A stretch of 64,000 bases of DNA from Sabellastarte sp. h YS-2021 (GCA_964017235.1 OZ024927.1:25873160-25937159); one strand, 5' to 3'; numbered from the stretch's first letter, positions 29,922 through 41,632 are shown. Notes: generated from the letters alone by a model not told the origin. A program made the numbers and translations.

Positions 29922-30599
29922 GGCGACGTTTCTTAATAGATTGTATAAGATGATGAAAAAAAATTTTCATAATATCAAGAGAGTATCTTGGATAGTGGTA
30001 ACAACAACATCCAGCATACATGAAACACACCCAAAATCTCCTAAGAGAGTTTATATCGACAGAAAATAATATTACATCCAAGATTGGGCATGGATTCTGG
30101 TTATGTACATGTGGAACGAGCCTATTTATCTCCCTCAAACCTTTCAAATTGATAAACATATTTATCAGTTATGTTATCATATGAGGCGCATTTAAAGTCT
30201 GAGTGTGGATATTTATTGGTGTTGTTTATATAATAAAAACAGGGTTAGCCCTCTTGATAACGCAAGGAAAACAGCTGATTAGGTCACGTGATGGGATCCA
30301 AATGTGTAGGTTGTAAATTCTGTGATTGGTCAGGTGGTTAATTAGGTCAAGGAAGGTCAAATCGGGTTTTAGATCCCATCGCGATTTCATATAAATAGCG
30401 AGTGAGAAATTCCACTTCATCATTTACGCAGAGATGTTTCGAGAGTCCTCAAGTATGCTTTGTACCCTATTACCCTTGTGTTTATGTTACATGTAAATTG
30501 TTGGAGTAGTTTAAAGAGGAGCCCCCAAATATACACTCACTTGGTAATTATTCCTACACGAGAGAAGCATTTGATTATATGATAATATTATTAAGTTTA
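29922..30599. promoter_or_regulatory. Polymerase upstream region with promoter module P5
   Basis: Module P5: CACGTG (30285), GGGATCC (30293), ATTGG (30325), AGGTCAAGGAAGGTCA (30344), GATCCCATCGCGA (30372) and CATATAAATAG (30388). Its strong TATA faces right. For the polymerase, the minus strand has TTATATAAAC at about 30234-30225. To the right, an ATG at 30434 opens only about 20 codons before a stop. No larger + gene lies between P5 and the right TIR. Confidence 0.6.
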
Positions 30600-31685
30600 T
30601 TGCATCTTGAGGTTAATTTAATATTAAAGGTTTACATACCTGAGGATAGGTCTACAATAACATCAAGGGTTTACATACTTGAGGATAGGTGATGGAAAAG
30701 TATTTGTAGGGTTGATTATATTGGGGTTACACAGAGTTGAGGGTATGAGTGTTATTAGAGGTGTTAACAGATTATTGGCTCACTTCATGGAAATATTGGT
30801 GTTAGGGAGGGTTTAAATAACTCTGGTTAGGTCATAGTGTGTGATTATTTGGTTAGTTGACCAAAATATGTGGGTTGGGGGTTTACATTCCTGGGGTTAG
30901 GTCTTAATTAGAGAGATATTTATGACATAGATATTAGGGTTGGGGTTACATAAATAGAGATTCCTGGGGTTAAATCATATGTGGGTAGTTAGGGGTTAGA
31001 TATAGATATTGGGGTTAGGGTTGGGATTACATTCTTGGGGTTAGGTCATAATTAAACCCAGATAAATAGGTGTTGGGTATAAACCTTTGGTTTGGGTTAC
31101 GTATCTAATTAGGTCGAGATTATTTGCTTTCAAAATATTTTTGGGGTTAGGGGTTGAGGTTACATAGCTGGTTGAGATTATTTGCTTTCAAAATATTTTT
31201 GGGGTTATGGGGTTGGGGTTACATAGCTGGTTGAGATTATTTGCTTTCAAAATATTTCTGGGGTTAGGGGTTGGGCTCTAATTATGTTGAGATTATTTGC
31301 TTTCAAAATATTTTTGGGGTTAGGGGTTGGGGTTACATAGCTGGTTGAGATTATTTGCTTTCAAAATATTTCTGGGGTTAGGGGTTGGGCTCTGATTATG
31401 TTGAGATTATTTGCTTTCAAAATATTTTTGGGGTTAGGGGTTGGGGTTACATAGCATTTCTCTGATTATGTTGAGATTACTTGCTTTCAAAATATTTTTG
31501 GGGTTAGGGGTTGGGCTCGAGATTATTTGCTTTCAAAATATTTTTGGGGTTAGGGGTTGGGTTAGGGCTAATGAGATCATATGCTTGAGTTGTGTGTTTG
31601 GTAGTTGACAATAAAAGGCTTTTACAGTTGATTTACAAATACCCAATAGTGATCGTGTAACTGGTGTGGCACTTAGATTACTACT
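30600..31685. repeat. Polinton right terminal inverted repeat with eight subterminal units
   Basis: Eight units (starting about 31116, 31173, 31233, 31289, 31346, 31402, 31472 and 31519), each GAGATTATTTGC, TTTCAAAATATTT, then GGGGTTAGGGGTTGGG, at 47-70-bp spacing. The terminal 130 bp mirror the left end. Inward (30600-31115) similarity to the left TIR is looser and T/G-rich. Units resemble telomere-like TTAGGG tracts but are not exact telomere repeats. Confidence 0.85.
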
Positions 31686-31691
31686 GCTATT
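31686..31691. other. Polinton target-site duplication, right (GCTATT)
   Basis: Exact copy of 10534-10539, immediately outside the right TIR. Confidence 0.9.
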
Positions 31692-32085
31692 ATGTAATGT
31701 CAAATGGAGGGGGCATAACAAAAAGCCCTAATATGTCCCTTATCATTGGTCCCAGAGGTTTGGAATGACAAAACTTCTTAGGAATCGTGGTCTGCAAATC
31801 TTTTGCAATTTCAAATTTAACCTTTGACTCTTGCTTCAAGGTCATGTAGGGGCATCATGCTCAAAGGGCCTAATATCTCCCTTATACTTGGTTCTAGGTC
31901 TTCAAAATATGGAAACAACTTGTAACAAGTCATGGCATGTGAATCGTACATCGGACATTTTGTGGATTCTGTATACTTCTTATGACTGAAGTTGTTCCTA
32001 AGATTTTCCCAAATCTCAATGTTGTTGCCCATTGAGTTGTACCTGCGGGCTGAGGTTCTTGCCTGCTGAGGCTGGCTATTTTTAT
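31692..32085. repeat. Right half of the X-box-family tandem-repeat element (copy 1)
   Basis: The sequence matches the right flank of the copies ending at 49965 and 63755: CCCTTAT...TTGG, CTTCAAAATATG, GATTTTCCCAAATCTCAATG and the terminal GCGGGCTGAGGTTCTTGCCT...GGCTATTTT. It is the continuation of 10046-10533 displaced by the Polinton. Confidence 0.75.
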
Positions 32086-32434
32086 TGTCAGTAATGCCCC
32101 AATCATACTACAATCAGTATTGCCTATGTTTAAATAAGTCCCATCCCCCCACTTCCTCCTTGTACTGCCAGACTTATATCAGTGAACTTTGTTTACTGTA
32201 TCTTTCTGTACCTCATATAGAAACTCGCATGGAGGATTTCAACGGTTCAAAAACTCTGTACATACACATTTGGAACTAATTTCATTGGTGGTATACATGA
32301 TTTTGGATGATGCCCACGAATCTAGGCAATTCTGCCTGCATGTAGTTTGTTTGTCTCAAAACGTAAAGGTCTTAAGTCCCAAAAGTACTTGAGTGTGGAA
32401 TATGATCACAAGGTAGGGAATAAATTTTATTGTG

Positions 32435-32735
32435 TTAATACATCCTATCCAATGGACAATTGCTAATCCAGTCGGTGCAGACCGGCCCGTCAAACTGGCC
32501 GGCTGGTCCCAGTACTGTGTACCCTCCAGGTAGCACATCGTACTTTCTTCCTGTCTAGACAGCGTGACATCATAGCATCTTTTTCGTTGTCTAAACCTAA
32601 TAGACCCCTAGTAAGCTGATAGTGGGGTCGGTGGGAGGGTCTTGTGTGTCCATTGGATAGGGCATTAACTTAAAAAAATTTAATTTACTTATTAAATTTG
32701 CAATTAATACATCCTATCCAATGGACAATTGCTGA
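32435..32735. repeat. Short MITE with TTAA-type ends plus an extra end copy
   Basis: Left end TTAATACATCCTATCCAATG (32435) and right end complementary to it (TGTCCATTGGATAGGGCATTAA, ending 32668; bases near the end differ slightly) enclose ~234 non-coding bp. A further direct copy of the left end starts at 32704. TTAA at both edges would fit a piggyBac-type target, which is inference. Confidence 0.6.
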
Positions 32736-33013
32736 ATAACTACTGCTTGATTGGCGGGTAAGTTGCTAGGGACTTAAGTGAACTCATAAATAAACTAACC
32801 AAAAATTTTCTCCAAGCCTGGGTAGACCTTGCAGGTCAGGAAACCATGGTCAGTTACCAGCAGCCAGTTACCCGGGGCTATACTGACGTTGCCCCCCCTT
32901 TTTTAACAGACCTGCTCTGAGGTAGGGAAAGAGAGGGATGAGTTCAGTCCCACAAGTAGCAGAAATAAACATCCCGAAGGAAGCATGTCAGAGTTGTTTT
33001 TATATATGTACAA

Positions 33014-33673
33014 CTATTTACATATGTCATAAAACTCAAACCATGGGCTAATGGTGGATCTGCTGAACAGCCATAACAGTCTAAAAATTGCTCTTTTATT
33101 CATCCAGTTTTGTCCTACAATCAATTTTCTTAGTTCATCTAACATGTGTATCAACTTTGGGTGTTTTTTTTCATAATAAAACTGCACACACTTCACTGTA
33201 ACTGGATATGCATTATGGTTACCTCTTAGCTGCAATTTGTATGGAATTTTCTCATTATCCATCTTTCTCTTGAGAGAATCTGTCCCTCCAGTTTGTATAT
33301 TTGCATCTTCATCAGGGTCCCACATGTAGTTTTCAAAGATCACCCCATACATGGTGGCCCCGAATCCATATGTGTCACTCTTTGTGGAGGATGTTTTTTG
33401 ATGCAACGACTCAGGAGCCATGTATAATGGAGTACCATGTGCAGTTATTGTTGTTCCCACAGTGAGTGTACTCATTTTCTTAATTTTACTCAAACCCAGG
33501 CCACACAGTGTCATTCTGCCCTGTCTGTTCAGCATGATATTGGATGGCTTAATGTCCCCATGAATGATCTTGGAATTTCTTCCATAAAGGTAAGCCAATG
33601 CTTCACAGATTTCCACCAGTACACCATATCTTTTCTTAAGGTTAAAATGGTAAATCTTTTTAGTGTTCCTCAA
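33014..33673 (-). pseudogene. Degenerate protein-kinase-like C-lobe
   Basis: The minus-strand 219-codon stretch has the kinase order: ICEALAYLYG, IIHGDIKPSNIML (catalytic loop; Asp kept, HRD is HGD), MTLCGLGLSK where DFG should be (Asp lost, now GLG), and GTPLYMAPESL with KSDTYGFGATMYG. A RIPK/IRAK-like Ser/Thr kinase is the nearest general type. N-lobe glycine loop and lysine are not seen in this frame. The likely upstream part (SNLDNILFEE, about 33700) is in another frame. A pseudokinase or decaying pseudogene is most likely. Confidence 0.6.
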
Positions 33674-33715
33674 ACAAAATGTTGTCCAAATTACTTCTGG
33701 CTACATCAAGTGGTG

Positions 33716-35290
33716 TCATATTGATCTTAAACCTTGCTGGATGTGGCCTGATGCATGAATTGGCTTCCCTTCCTTGATCACTGCTTCATTGATGGACTGT
33801 AGTTCGTGATATGCTTCACTTGGTTTGTTTCTTGATGTAAGCCCATACTGCATAAGCCTCTGCTCTAATGTATGCATGTCTTCACTTTGACTTGGAACAA
33901 TCTGTGTATCTTTGTGATAGAAATGTGTCTTAAATATGGCAGAAAGCATTATGGCAAAGCCAAAGTGAAACATTACACCAAAGTCACACCATAATATTGC
34001 ACACCTACATGCCCCAATCAATTACCGTACCAAGGTATGACACCCAACAAGTCATTTACAAAGAAATTATCAGTTACCTGTAAGCATTTAAGGTCACATT
34101 TGTCAAAGAATAAAGACACTTAAATATCATGGTGTTGGCACAAATGCATTATGATCAGAATCATCTACTTTCACCTGTGCAGCTTATACTTATACAAGCA
34201 AAATTTAGCAAATCTTCAGGAAATGTTATTGCTGTTAACAAATGACCATTTTCATGTAAAATCTATATATGTCTAAAAGATATATCTAAAAGTCATCACT
34301 CAAGAATTTGGCTAGCACTGTAAATTTGAAAAATAACTGGACTTAGCACATTAGAAAACTGATACACATCTGTAGCCAATAGAAAGACTTCACGTACCAC
34401 CAATGCATACAAATTTTAGGACAGTTACAGGCAAGATACAATACACTTTTAAGTTTGCCGACCTAGTTTGACCTTAAAGGCGGGAACCAATGTCAAATCT
34501 AACCACATCAAAAGATTCCCAGTCAATGAATTTTACAAGTGGGTTTGACACCCCATACCTCTCGGACCACTACTATGTGAGTATATGGTGAACAGAATAA
34601 TACTTGGAGAACAGAAAGCATCAAATGTAAAACTTACGGTGTCTTTTTTCCCTGCTGCAGTTTGAGTTTCATCATATTAGAGAGTTCAACAATATCCTTC
34701 CTTCTGAAAAGACAGCAGGAGCTTTAATATCTGATTTTAAAATTTTAAACAATTCTTGCAATTTTTATTTCTTTTACAACTCTTGATCAATCCCCTGCTT
34801 CAAAGAAAAAGTAAAATGTTGTTCTAAATGTAACCATTGCCTTTCCTGTGTTTCCTGAGATTGTTTAGGGTAGAATATTCAATGACGCAAACAATAAACA
34901 CTTTTTTCAGGTTATGATATATTTTACCATCAAACTACAATACTTTGATGGACTTCGATGTGATTCAGGCCTGTTTTTATTTGAATGTACAAATTGCACG
35001 GAAGGCAAATTCCAGAATAGTTCAAGGGTTAATAGAGCTTAATATGCACAGGTATATGATACATGTAACCTTTCTTCGAGACTAGAGGTCAAACTTTCCA
35101 CATGGTGAACCTGGGACTGGACATCACGTGTAATGTGTTTTCCACTGGCATTTTTTCTGGGTGCAGATATTTGGGCAAGCAGTTTGTCATATCCCATCAA
35201 CAGCTGCTTTGTGTCGCAGTTTGACATGTGATTTGAAAAAAAATCAGAATAAAATTCACACAAATCACAGCACTCTAAGGAAAGTGGACA
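33716..35290 (-). pseudogene. Probable upstream exons of the kinase-like gene (coiled-coil region)
   Basis: Three minus-strand segments look exon-like. About 35279-35079: acceptor TTTCCTTAG, encoding CDLCEFYSDFFSNHM to SLTSSLEER, then donor GTTACA. About 34704-34637: acceptor GTCTTTTCAG, encoding RKDIVELSNMMKLKLQQG, then donor GTAAGT. About 33890-33745 encodes MHTLEQRLMQYGLTSRN to GHIQQG. The helical, charged sequence suggests a coiled-coil N-terminal region ahead of the kinase-like domain. Joins and completeness are uncertain. Confidence 0.4.
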
Positions 35291-35299
35291 AAGTATCAG

Positions 35300-36914
35300 A
35301 TTGCAACTCACAGATTATATAGCCCTCAGTGGGGAAGGGACAGAAGACCAGATGGCATCTCTTTACAACCTACTTATTTCACTGATTATCCGACATCATG
35401 TAAGTCATTATGCTGCTAAGCATGGCAATATGAAAAGGTGATCTTGTTTTGTGTAAATGAGTCTGGATTTCTCAAAAGTAAATTACTGATTGAGAAAAAA
35501 ACATGAGTTATAGATTTTTTTTCAAAAAGAGTGGGGAGACCAGACAATTTCCGGCCAGAAAATTGGGTTCAAACCAGGCAGATTCCCACCAAAATGGCTT
35601 TAAAAGCCCTTGCATTATGGTGCTAGATCAGTTGTGGGGTTGGAATGCCAGGATAAGTCACACAATTGCTCCCTCCATACCCCACCCCCTTTATAATAGA
35701 ACAAGCTCATTGTGATTTTGAATCAGATATAAACTAAATCTGTCTGATATTTAATTTGATGACATTTAAGTAATGGATTAAAACCATTTACTGCAATTTT
35801 ATCAGATTTTATTATCAATTTTTAATATGTCAAACGTTTTGTCATAAGCTAACAGTGGTGTACATACACGTACAAAGTTTGACAATAAAGTAGAAGTTGC
35901 CTTGGTCTCAAACTAGAAGCATCTGAAGGTTACATGTCAGTAAACCCTGAATGAAACTATTAAAGTAAAATTTAGGTAACTGTAGTGGTCTACATATCTT
36001 TTAGGCTAGACTGATATCTGAACAAGCTAGGGTTTTATAACTCTAAAAAGATAACTCAGATAATTGTAGACTGGAATAGCTAACATGGTTGCTGTATGGA
36101 AACAAAGCTAATCATGTTGGACTAATATATTAATATGTAAAGTTATAATAAACTCCAAATGGTGATAGTTATAATAGATGCATGTTGTTTTTATTTCTGT
36201 CTTATTCCTCTTATTATTTACTTCAAACTTCAGCTGTGTGCCACATTATGAAGATTGTGCTGGTTGACGCAGCTTGAATTGGTATGTGCTTGTATTATCA
36301 CAAAGTGGCAAGAGTACATAGTAGATAGACTGTGATGCATTAAACAGATGATAAAAGGATACACAGAAATGAACTTCATTAACTGTATCATAACATTATC
36401 TGGGTTCTGTCTGCTGTTACTGCATCATACAAATCCATACAGGTATGTACTTAGATAGGCCATCTAGAATCTGTGAAAGCCGCAACAAACAACAGTACAC
36501 ATTTGAAACCATAACTATTGTCAGAATATATGACCGATTCAATGTCCATAAGTTGAAAATCGGAATAAAAAATATCAGGAATGAGTCCTAATAACAGAAT
36601 CGTTGTCTTCTCCAAAGCACAAGTAATGTATGTACACATTAAAACTTGTGCTGTTCTATATTTACACAGCATATAAAAAATGATTGATTTCACTTTAACC
36701 CGTTCACCACTGAAAAGCAGTATTCAACTATACTGAAGGACATTACGGTATGAACAGAGACTTTCCTCAAGTCCTTTTGTCTAAGGTATTATTATGAGGA
36801 CATGTAATGTATCTCAGATTTGGTGGAATGAGAAATACAAAGACTTGGAACAAGGCTAGTATGAACAGTTTGCAGACAGTTTTAAAAGACAAAGCACAAG
36901 TGTTCCTCATAATA
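35300..36914. other. No gene recognised
   Basis: AT-rich non-coding DNA. Open frames are short and lack splice-site context or domain patterns. No repeats were evident by eye. Confidence 0.4.
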
Positions 36915-36982
36915 CGGAGCCCAGGAAGGGACATATAGAACTGTTTTCTTGGCATTTTCTTATCTCGTTCCCACGAGTTATT
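36915..36982. repeat. Foldback-family end fragment
   Basis: Begins CGGAGCCCAGGAAGGGACAT and runs to CTCGTTCCCACGAGTTATT, matching the terminal sequence of the foldback element at 47022-48487. Its interior is replaced by a MITE starting at 36983. Confidence 0.65.
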
Positions 36983-37372
36983 AAGCTTAAAACTCACCAC
37001 ACTTGCGTATGTGTACGCGTATGCGTACATAGCCTTGCGTATGCGTTCAGCATAAACTCACCTATTTTTGATCCTGCGTAGATTTATATTGCATATTCTG
37101 TGTTTTGATTGTGATTTCCTTTAGTTTTCACTATTGTTAAGGTTGTCACTTATCTTTCTGTTTTGTTTTTCAATTCTGGAATCAATTCTACGCATTGCGT
37201 ATGCGTAAAAAAGCCCCCTGTGGCTTTCATACGCAACCCATTGCGCTGAGAATTAACGCAACGCAAGGAAATATACGCAACGCAGATAGTGAGTTTAAGT
37301 ACAATCATTTACATTGAAAGCTTTTCTTGCGTATACACACACGCATACGCATGTCTAGTGAGTTTTAAGCTT
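36983..37372. repeat. MITE rich in GCGTATGCGTA (390 bp)
   Basis: The terminal inverted repeat AAGCTTAAAACTCAC is present at both ends (36983 and complement ending 37372), followed by TTGCGTATG-type sequence repeated in both orientations throughout, including ACGCATACGCA near the right end. Non-coding. Confidence 0.7.
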
Positions 37373-37519
37373 TAGAGAGGTTTAGTGATGCGTTTGACAG
37401 CTACCTAACGTAAAATAATAAGAGATAGATCTACCTTAAGTTTGAAGAGGATACGTTTGTTAACGCTCGACAATAGGAGAGGGTTATTGTAATCAGTTTG
37501 TTTCTGTCTGTCTGTGTGT

Positions 37520-37865
37520 GCACCGTTTCGCCCTTATAACTCAAAAACTATAACACCAATCAAGCTCAAATTTGGTGGGCAGGTATTTTATGGGAAACAG
37601 ACGGATTCTTTCAAATTTGGTGTAATTTGTGTGAAAACTAAAGCCAGGAGAGAGTTTTTCTTATTTTTAATTGGGCTTTTACAGTGAAATCTGCTTCTCT
37701 GTCTGTGCATCATTTTGCCCTCATAACTCAATAACTATAACTTCAATCAATCTCAAATTTGGTGGGAAGGTATTTCATGGGGTACAGACGGATTCTTCCA
37801 AATTTGGTCTAATTTGTTTGAAAATTAAAGCCAGGAGAGAGTTTTTCTTATTTTAATCGGGAATA
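37520..37865. repeat. Two-unit tandem duplication (~170 bp)
   Basis: Unit 1 (37525-37680) and unit 2 (37700-37860) share CTCATAACTCAA-like, AATCAATCTCAAATTTGGTGG, ACAGACGGATTCTT and AAAGCCAGGAGAGAGTTTTT blocks. Non-coding, resembling the core units of the pearl-like elements. Individual motifs vary by a few bases between units. Confidence 0.6.
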
Positions 37866-38259
37866 CACAGTGAAACTGCTTCTCTTCATCACATACGTAA
37901 AAATCAATATTTTGCTTTCTGATGATGTTATTACTAAGTGATGTCACAATGTAACTGCCATTGTGAGGTCACAAACCTAACTTGTGATACTTGATGTCTT
38001 TAAGTAAAAATATTTCTTCTCACTGTATGTCTTAAAATTGACATAAACATAATAAAGAGGGAGGTGGTATATTCATCATTTTTATTAATTATTATTTCTG
38101 TTTTATTTTCTCTTTTTTCTTTCAATTCCTTGACAGTCCATCACAAAAAATCACCATGCATGATTTTCACCAAGAAGTGACCTTTAAGCAGAATTTTTAC
38201 CTCCACCAGCAGTTTATATTTTTGTGTTAATTGTTTATGTTTGTTTTATTTTTTTTTGT

Positions 38260-38290
<31 letters not shown>

Positions 38291-38850
38291 GGGGGGGGTG
38301 TTTAGATTACTCCAAAACTAATGAACAGATCTTTATTTAAAAATTTGTGAGTAGGACCTGACTGAAGGAAGAAGTTACTAAAAGAAAGATCAGGATCTTA
38401 TTTTAGATACAAAAAATTCATGATTTTTCAGAGGTTCCATTTCAATGTATTTTTAATGACTTAATTTAGCTTTCTACTTGATATTTCTATGAAAATTAAT
38501 TTACATGTTTGGTTTTATTTTGTTGTCTTCCTTACAATATTTTATATCACTTGAGAGACTGGTCACATGGAGTCGAGTGTTTTGCTCTCTCTGAGTGCAT
38601 CTTGTTCAATAAGGGTTTAGCAATACGTCCATTTGAAAGAGTGCAGGTCAACGTAGTTTCTTTGATGTGATAAAAAAGAAGCATCGTTTGTAAACAGACC
38701 TCTGGTATTCATATGGGAAAATATAATGAACTGAAACCTGACCAAAACGTGGTGTACATATTTATCTGCCTATGGGGTTGTGACATATTTATTTGTAGTG
38801 TGTAGTTTTTAAACAAAATAGATAGGGGTGAGTGAACGTAATGCCCCTGT
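37866..38850. other. Non-coding; contains a TG repeat and a long G run
   Basis: About 38257-38298 is (TG)n followed by ~26 consecutive G. No gene was seen. The G run could form quadruplex DNA and is prone to length error. Confidence 0.6.
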
Positions 38851-39272
38851 TCCACCAAAGATTAAGTCCCGATCCTGTCTGGGACCCTTAATCGTGGACA
38901 GTCGGTGGAAAAAAAAAACAAAAATGGCGGGAATACTGGGTCGGTATTGAAGTCTGGGATTAAGTACAGATCGGCCTCAGGAAGCCTCAGGATGCCTCAG
39001 GCGGCCGTAGACTGTCCCCGACTAAGCCGGTTTTCTGGTCGGTTTCAACCACGATCCTGTCGCAGACAAACCGACTGGGTCCCAGGATGCCTCAGGCCTC
39101 CTGGGATTAAGCCCCGACTAACCCACGATTAAGTCTCGGCGTCCTCAGGCCTCCTCAGTCTTCCCCAGACCAGGATCGCTGATTCTTGTTTTGCAAATTT
39201 GCTGGATTTTCTGGGTATATATATATAAAATTCGCGATCTAATCACCATTGCTTTTCTAGGAACACAGCAGG

Positions 39273-40584
39273 ATGCCACCTTTTAATGGAAGACAAGTTC
39301 AACAGCAACTTAGGGCTTTTTTGGTTTTTATTCAGTTACAAATAATCATGTATTTCCAATTTTTACGTCGACCACAGCAACCACCACTACCACCACCAGC
39401 ACCACCAGCACCCATACAGAGACCTAGAAGAAGGCACAACATGTGGGCCAGGCCATGTCTACTGCAGAGAGAGGAGAGGGGGGGCCTACCACAACATTAT
39501 GGCTGATCTGTATGCCACAGACATTCCAGGATTCACCAATTACATGAGGATGACCCCTGAATTTTTTGAAATGATAAAGACCAGACTTGAACCACATCTA
39601 GCCAGGCAGGCCACCAACTACAGAGCACCAATCAGTGTTGGGGAGAAGTTAGCCCTCACCATCAGATATCTGGCCACTGGAGAGTCATACACATCATTAT
39701 CCTGTCAGTTCAGGGTTGGCAGATCCACCATTTCCAAGTTTCTACCAGAGGTCTGCAGGGCCATCCAGGATGAGTTCACCAGAGAGTACCTCAAATGTCC
39801 TACTACTCCAGATGAGTGGAAAGAACTAGAGAGGGAATTCAGGATCAGGTGGAATGTTCCTCATGCCCTGGGAGCCCTGGATGGGAAGCATGTGGCCCTG
39901 AAGAAACCCAAGAACTCTGGAGCCCTCTACCACAACTACAAGGGGTTCTTTTCCATTGTGATGTTGGCCCTGGTAGATGGACAGTACAAGTTCAGATGGG
40001 TGGATGTGGGTACAGCTGGATCTTGCTCAGATGCCCAGATATTTAATGCCTCTCAGCTGAAGAGGAGGATTGAAGATTGCAGGATAGGCTTCCCTGACCC
40101 AGCTCCTATAACACAGGGTGGTAGAGATGTCCCCTACTTCATTCTGGCAGACGATGCCTTTGCCCTGAAGACCTGGCTCATGAAACCCTATGGCAGAAGG
40201 CTGTTAACAAGAAAGGAAAGGATTGCCAACTATAGAATATCAAGGGGCAGGAGAGTTGTGGAGAACGCTTTTGGCATCCTGGTTTCAAGATTCAGAGTGA
40301 TGAGGACCACCATTGAACTACCCCCAGAAACAGTTAGAGAAGTGGTCATGACCTGTGTGGTTCTGCACAACATACTGAGAAGCCAGTATCAAGGTCAACA
40401 TGGTGGTCAGCAGCCTGGGGAGGATGATGATGATGATGTGCCTGGTGATTGTGGATTGATTGGTGGTGCTGCTGGTGGTGGCCAAGACAGAAACCCTGCT
40501 AGAGAGGCCAAAAGACAGAGGGATTACCTGAAGGACTACTTCAATACTGAGGCAGCAGTGGCCTGGCAAGATGGCAGAATATAA
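39273..40584 (+). CDS. Harbinger transposase (DDE_4), frame break in a G run
   Basis: The main 361-codon frame (ATG 39499) carries the DDE triad: LGALDGKHV, LADDAF and RRVVENAFGIL, plus RMTPEFFEMI and a helix-turn-helix-like region (GRSTISKFLPEV). The natural N-terminus (RRRHNMWARPCLLQREERG, preceded by a proline-rich stretch) is in the preceding frame from ATG 39273. The two meet at a run of seven G (39478-39484), so the ATG at 39499 is probably internal. Acidic repeats (DDDDDVPGD) lie near the C-terminus. The enzyme cuts and pastes the element. Apart from the frame break it looks intact. Confidence 0.85.
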
Positions 40585-41632
40585 GTCCTGTTGCAGTAAA
40601 CAGTCCTTTTCAGGACTAACTATAACAGTCCTTTTCAGGACTACCAAATATTCCAAAAACAATTAATCAGCTATGCTTGCTACAGACCGACAAACCCCAT
40701 GCCAAACATAACTTGTTCAGATGGACAAACAGACAAACCCCATGCCAAACATAACTTGTTCAGATGGACAAACAGACAAACCCCATGCCAAACATAACTT
40801 GTTCAGATGGACAGACAAACACAACCTACTCACCCAACAATCATACAAACCCAGTGTTAAAAAAAAGCCAAACACAAAGTCACACATAATATCCTAAATT
40901 GAATTATTTTTTTTATATATTTTGAAATCCACATCCTAATTTCACCAATTTTTTTTGTTCATGGGTTGGAAATTTATTTGTAGCAGAAATGTTTTTATGG
41001 AAATCTTCAATTTTAAATCTTCACTTCTATTCACAAAAATGTGGAAAATATAACCATGGAACTAGTTTTGTTTTCAATAATGGGGGATTGTGTTTGCAAA
41101 ATAGTTTGTCAGTTCGTTGGCATGGGTTCCATTTACTTTTGGGTTTGTGTGTTTCTTGGTTGGTGGTTACTGTGGTTGGGTTTATTTTTGGTAGTTGGGT
41201 GTTAGGTTTGGTACTGGGTTTGTTATTTGGGGGTTATGTTTGGTATTGGGTTTGTCTGTGGGTTGGTAAGTATGTAATAATGCCTTTTAACTCTAGGGAA
41301 GGTGTAAGTGTTGGACTTTTCAATTACAGATTTTAAACTATCCCATGGATTTTAATCTAAAAATGGGCTGATTAATGGCCATATTCGGAGTTATTTTTAA
41401 ATTTTTTTTATGTGGCCTTTTTAGTTATGTGTGGTACCATGGGTTATTTATTTCATGTTTGGGGTGGTGTGGGTGTTGGACTTTATTTTTTTTTCTTGTG
41501 ATAAGTATTTGTACTGAACTTTTTTGTTTTGGGAGGGGAATTGGAATAACTTGCAGCTGAATAATTGTTTTTGGAAGAATTGGTGGCCCTGAAAAGGGCC
41601 TGGCAGGTCAAAGACCCGCCCTGACTGGATGG
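40585..41632. other. Harbinger interior, short tandem repeats
   Basis: CAGTCCTTTTCAGGACTA occurs twice (40600-40645). A ~55-bp unit (CAAACCCCATGCCAAACATA, CTTGTTCAGATGGA) repeats about three times at 40690-40815. The remainder is T/G-rich with no convincing gene. Confidence 0.6.

Larger units (their letters stand above)
10540..31685. mobile_element. Complete Polinton/Maverick (adintovirus-like) element
   Basis: The element is 21,146 bp, bounded by inverted repeats beginning AGTAGTAATCTAAGTGCCAC (left) and its complement (right), and by the 6-bp duplication GCTATT. It contains pPolB, retroviral-type integrase, FtsK/HerA-type packaging ATPase, adenain-like protease, and major and minor capsid genes, which is the full Polinton hallmark set. 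Leftward genes are two membrane proteins and the polymerase; rightward genes are the BIR, PC4-like, RING, ATPase-integrase and capsid cassettes and the protease. It is larger than typical 15-20 kb elements because of accessory genes. Intact TIRs, TSD and mostly open ORFs suggest recent insertion. The ATPase lacks an evident ATG, and the integrase frame breaks in an A-run. Confidence 0.95.

Noticed and set aside
30600..31560. Telomere-like TTAGGG tracts suggesting an internal telomere
   Set aside because: The units are ~47-70 bp with TTTCAAAATATTT between G-rich parts, mirror the left TIR, and belong to the Polinton.
36983..37372. CRISPR-like repeat of GCGTATGCGTA
   Set aside because: Irregular spacing, both orientations, bounded by TIRs: a MITE in an animal genome.
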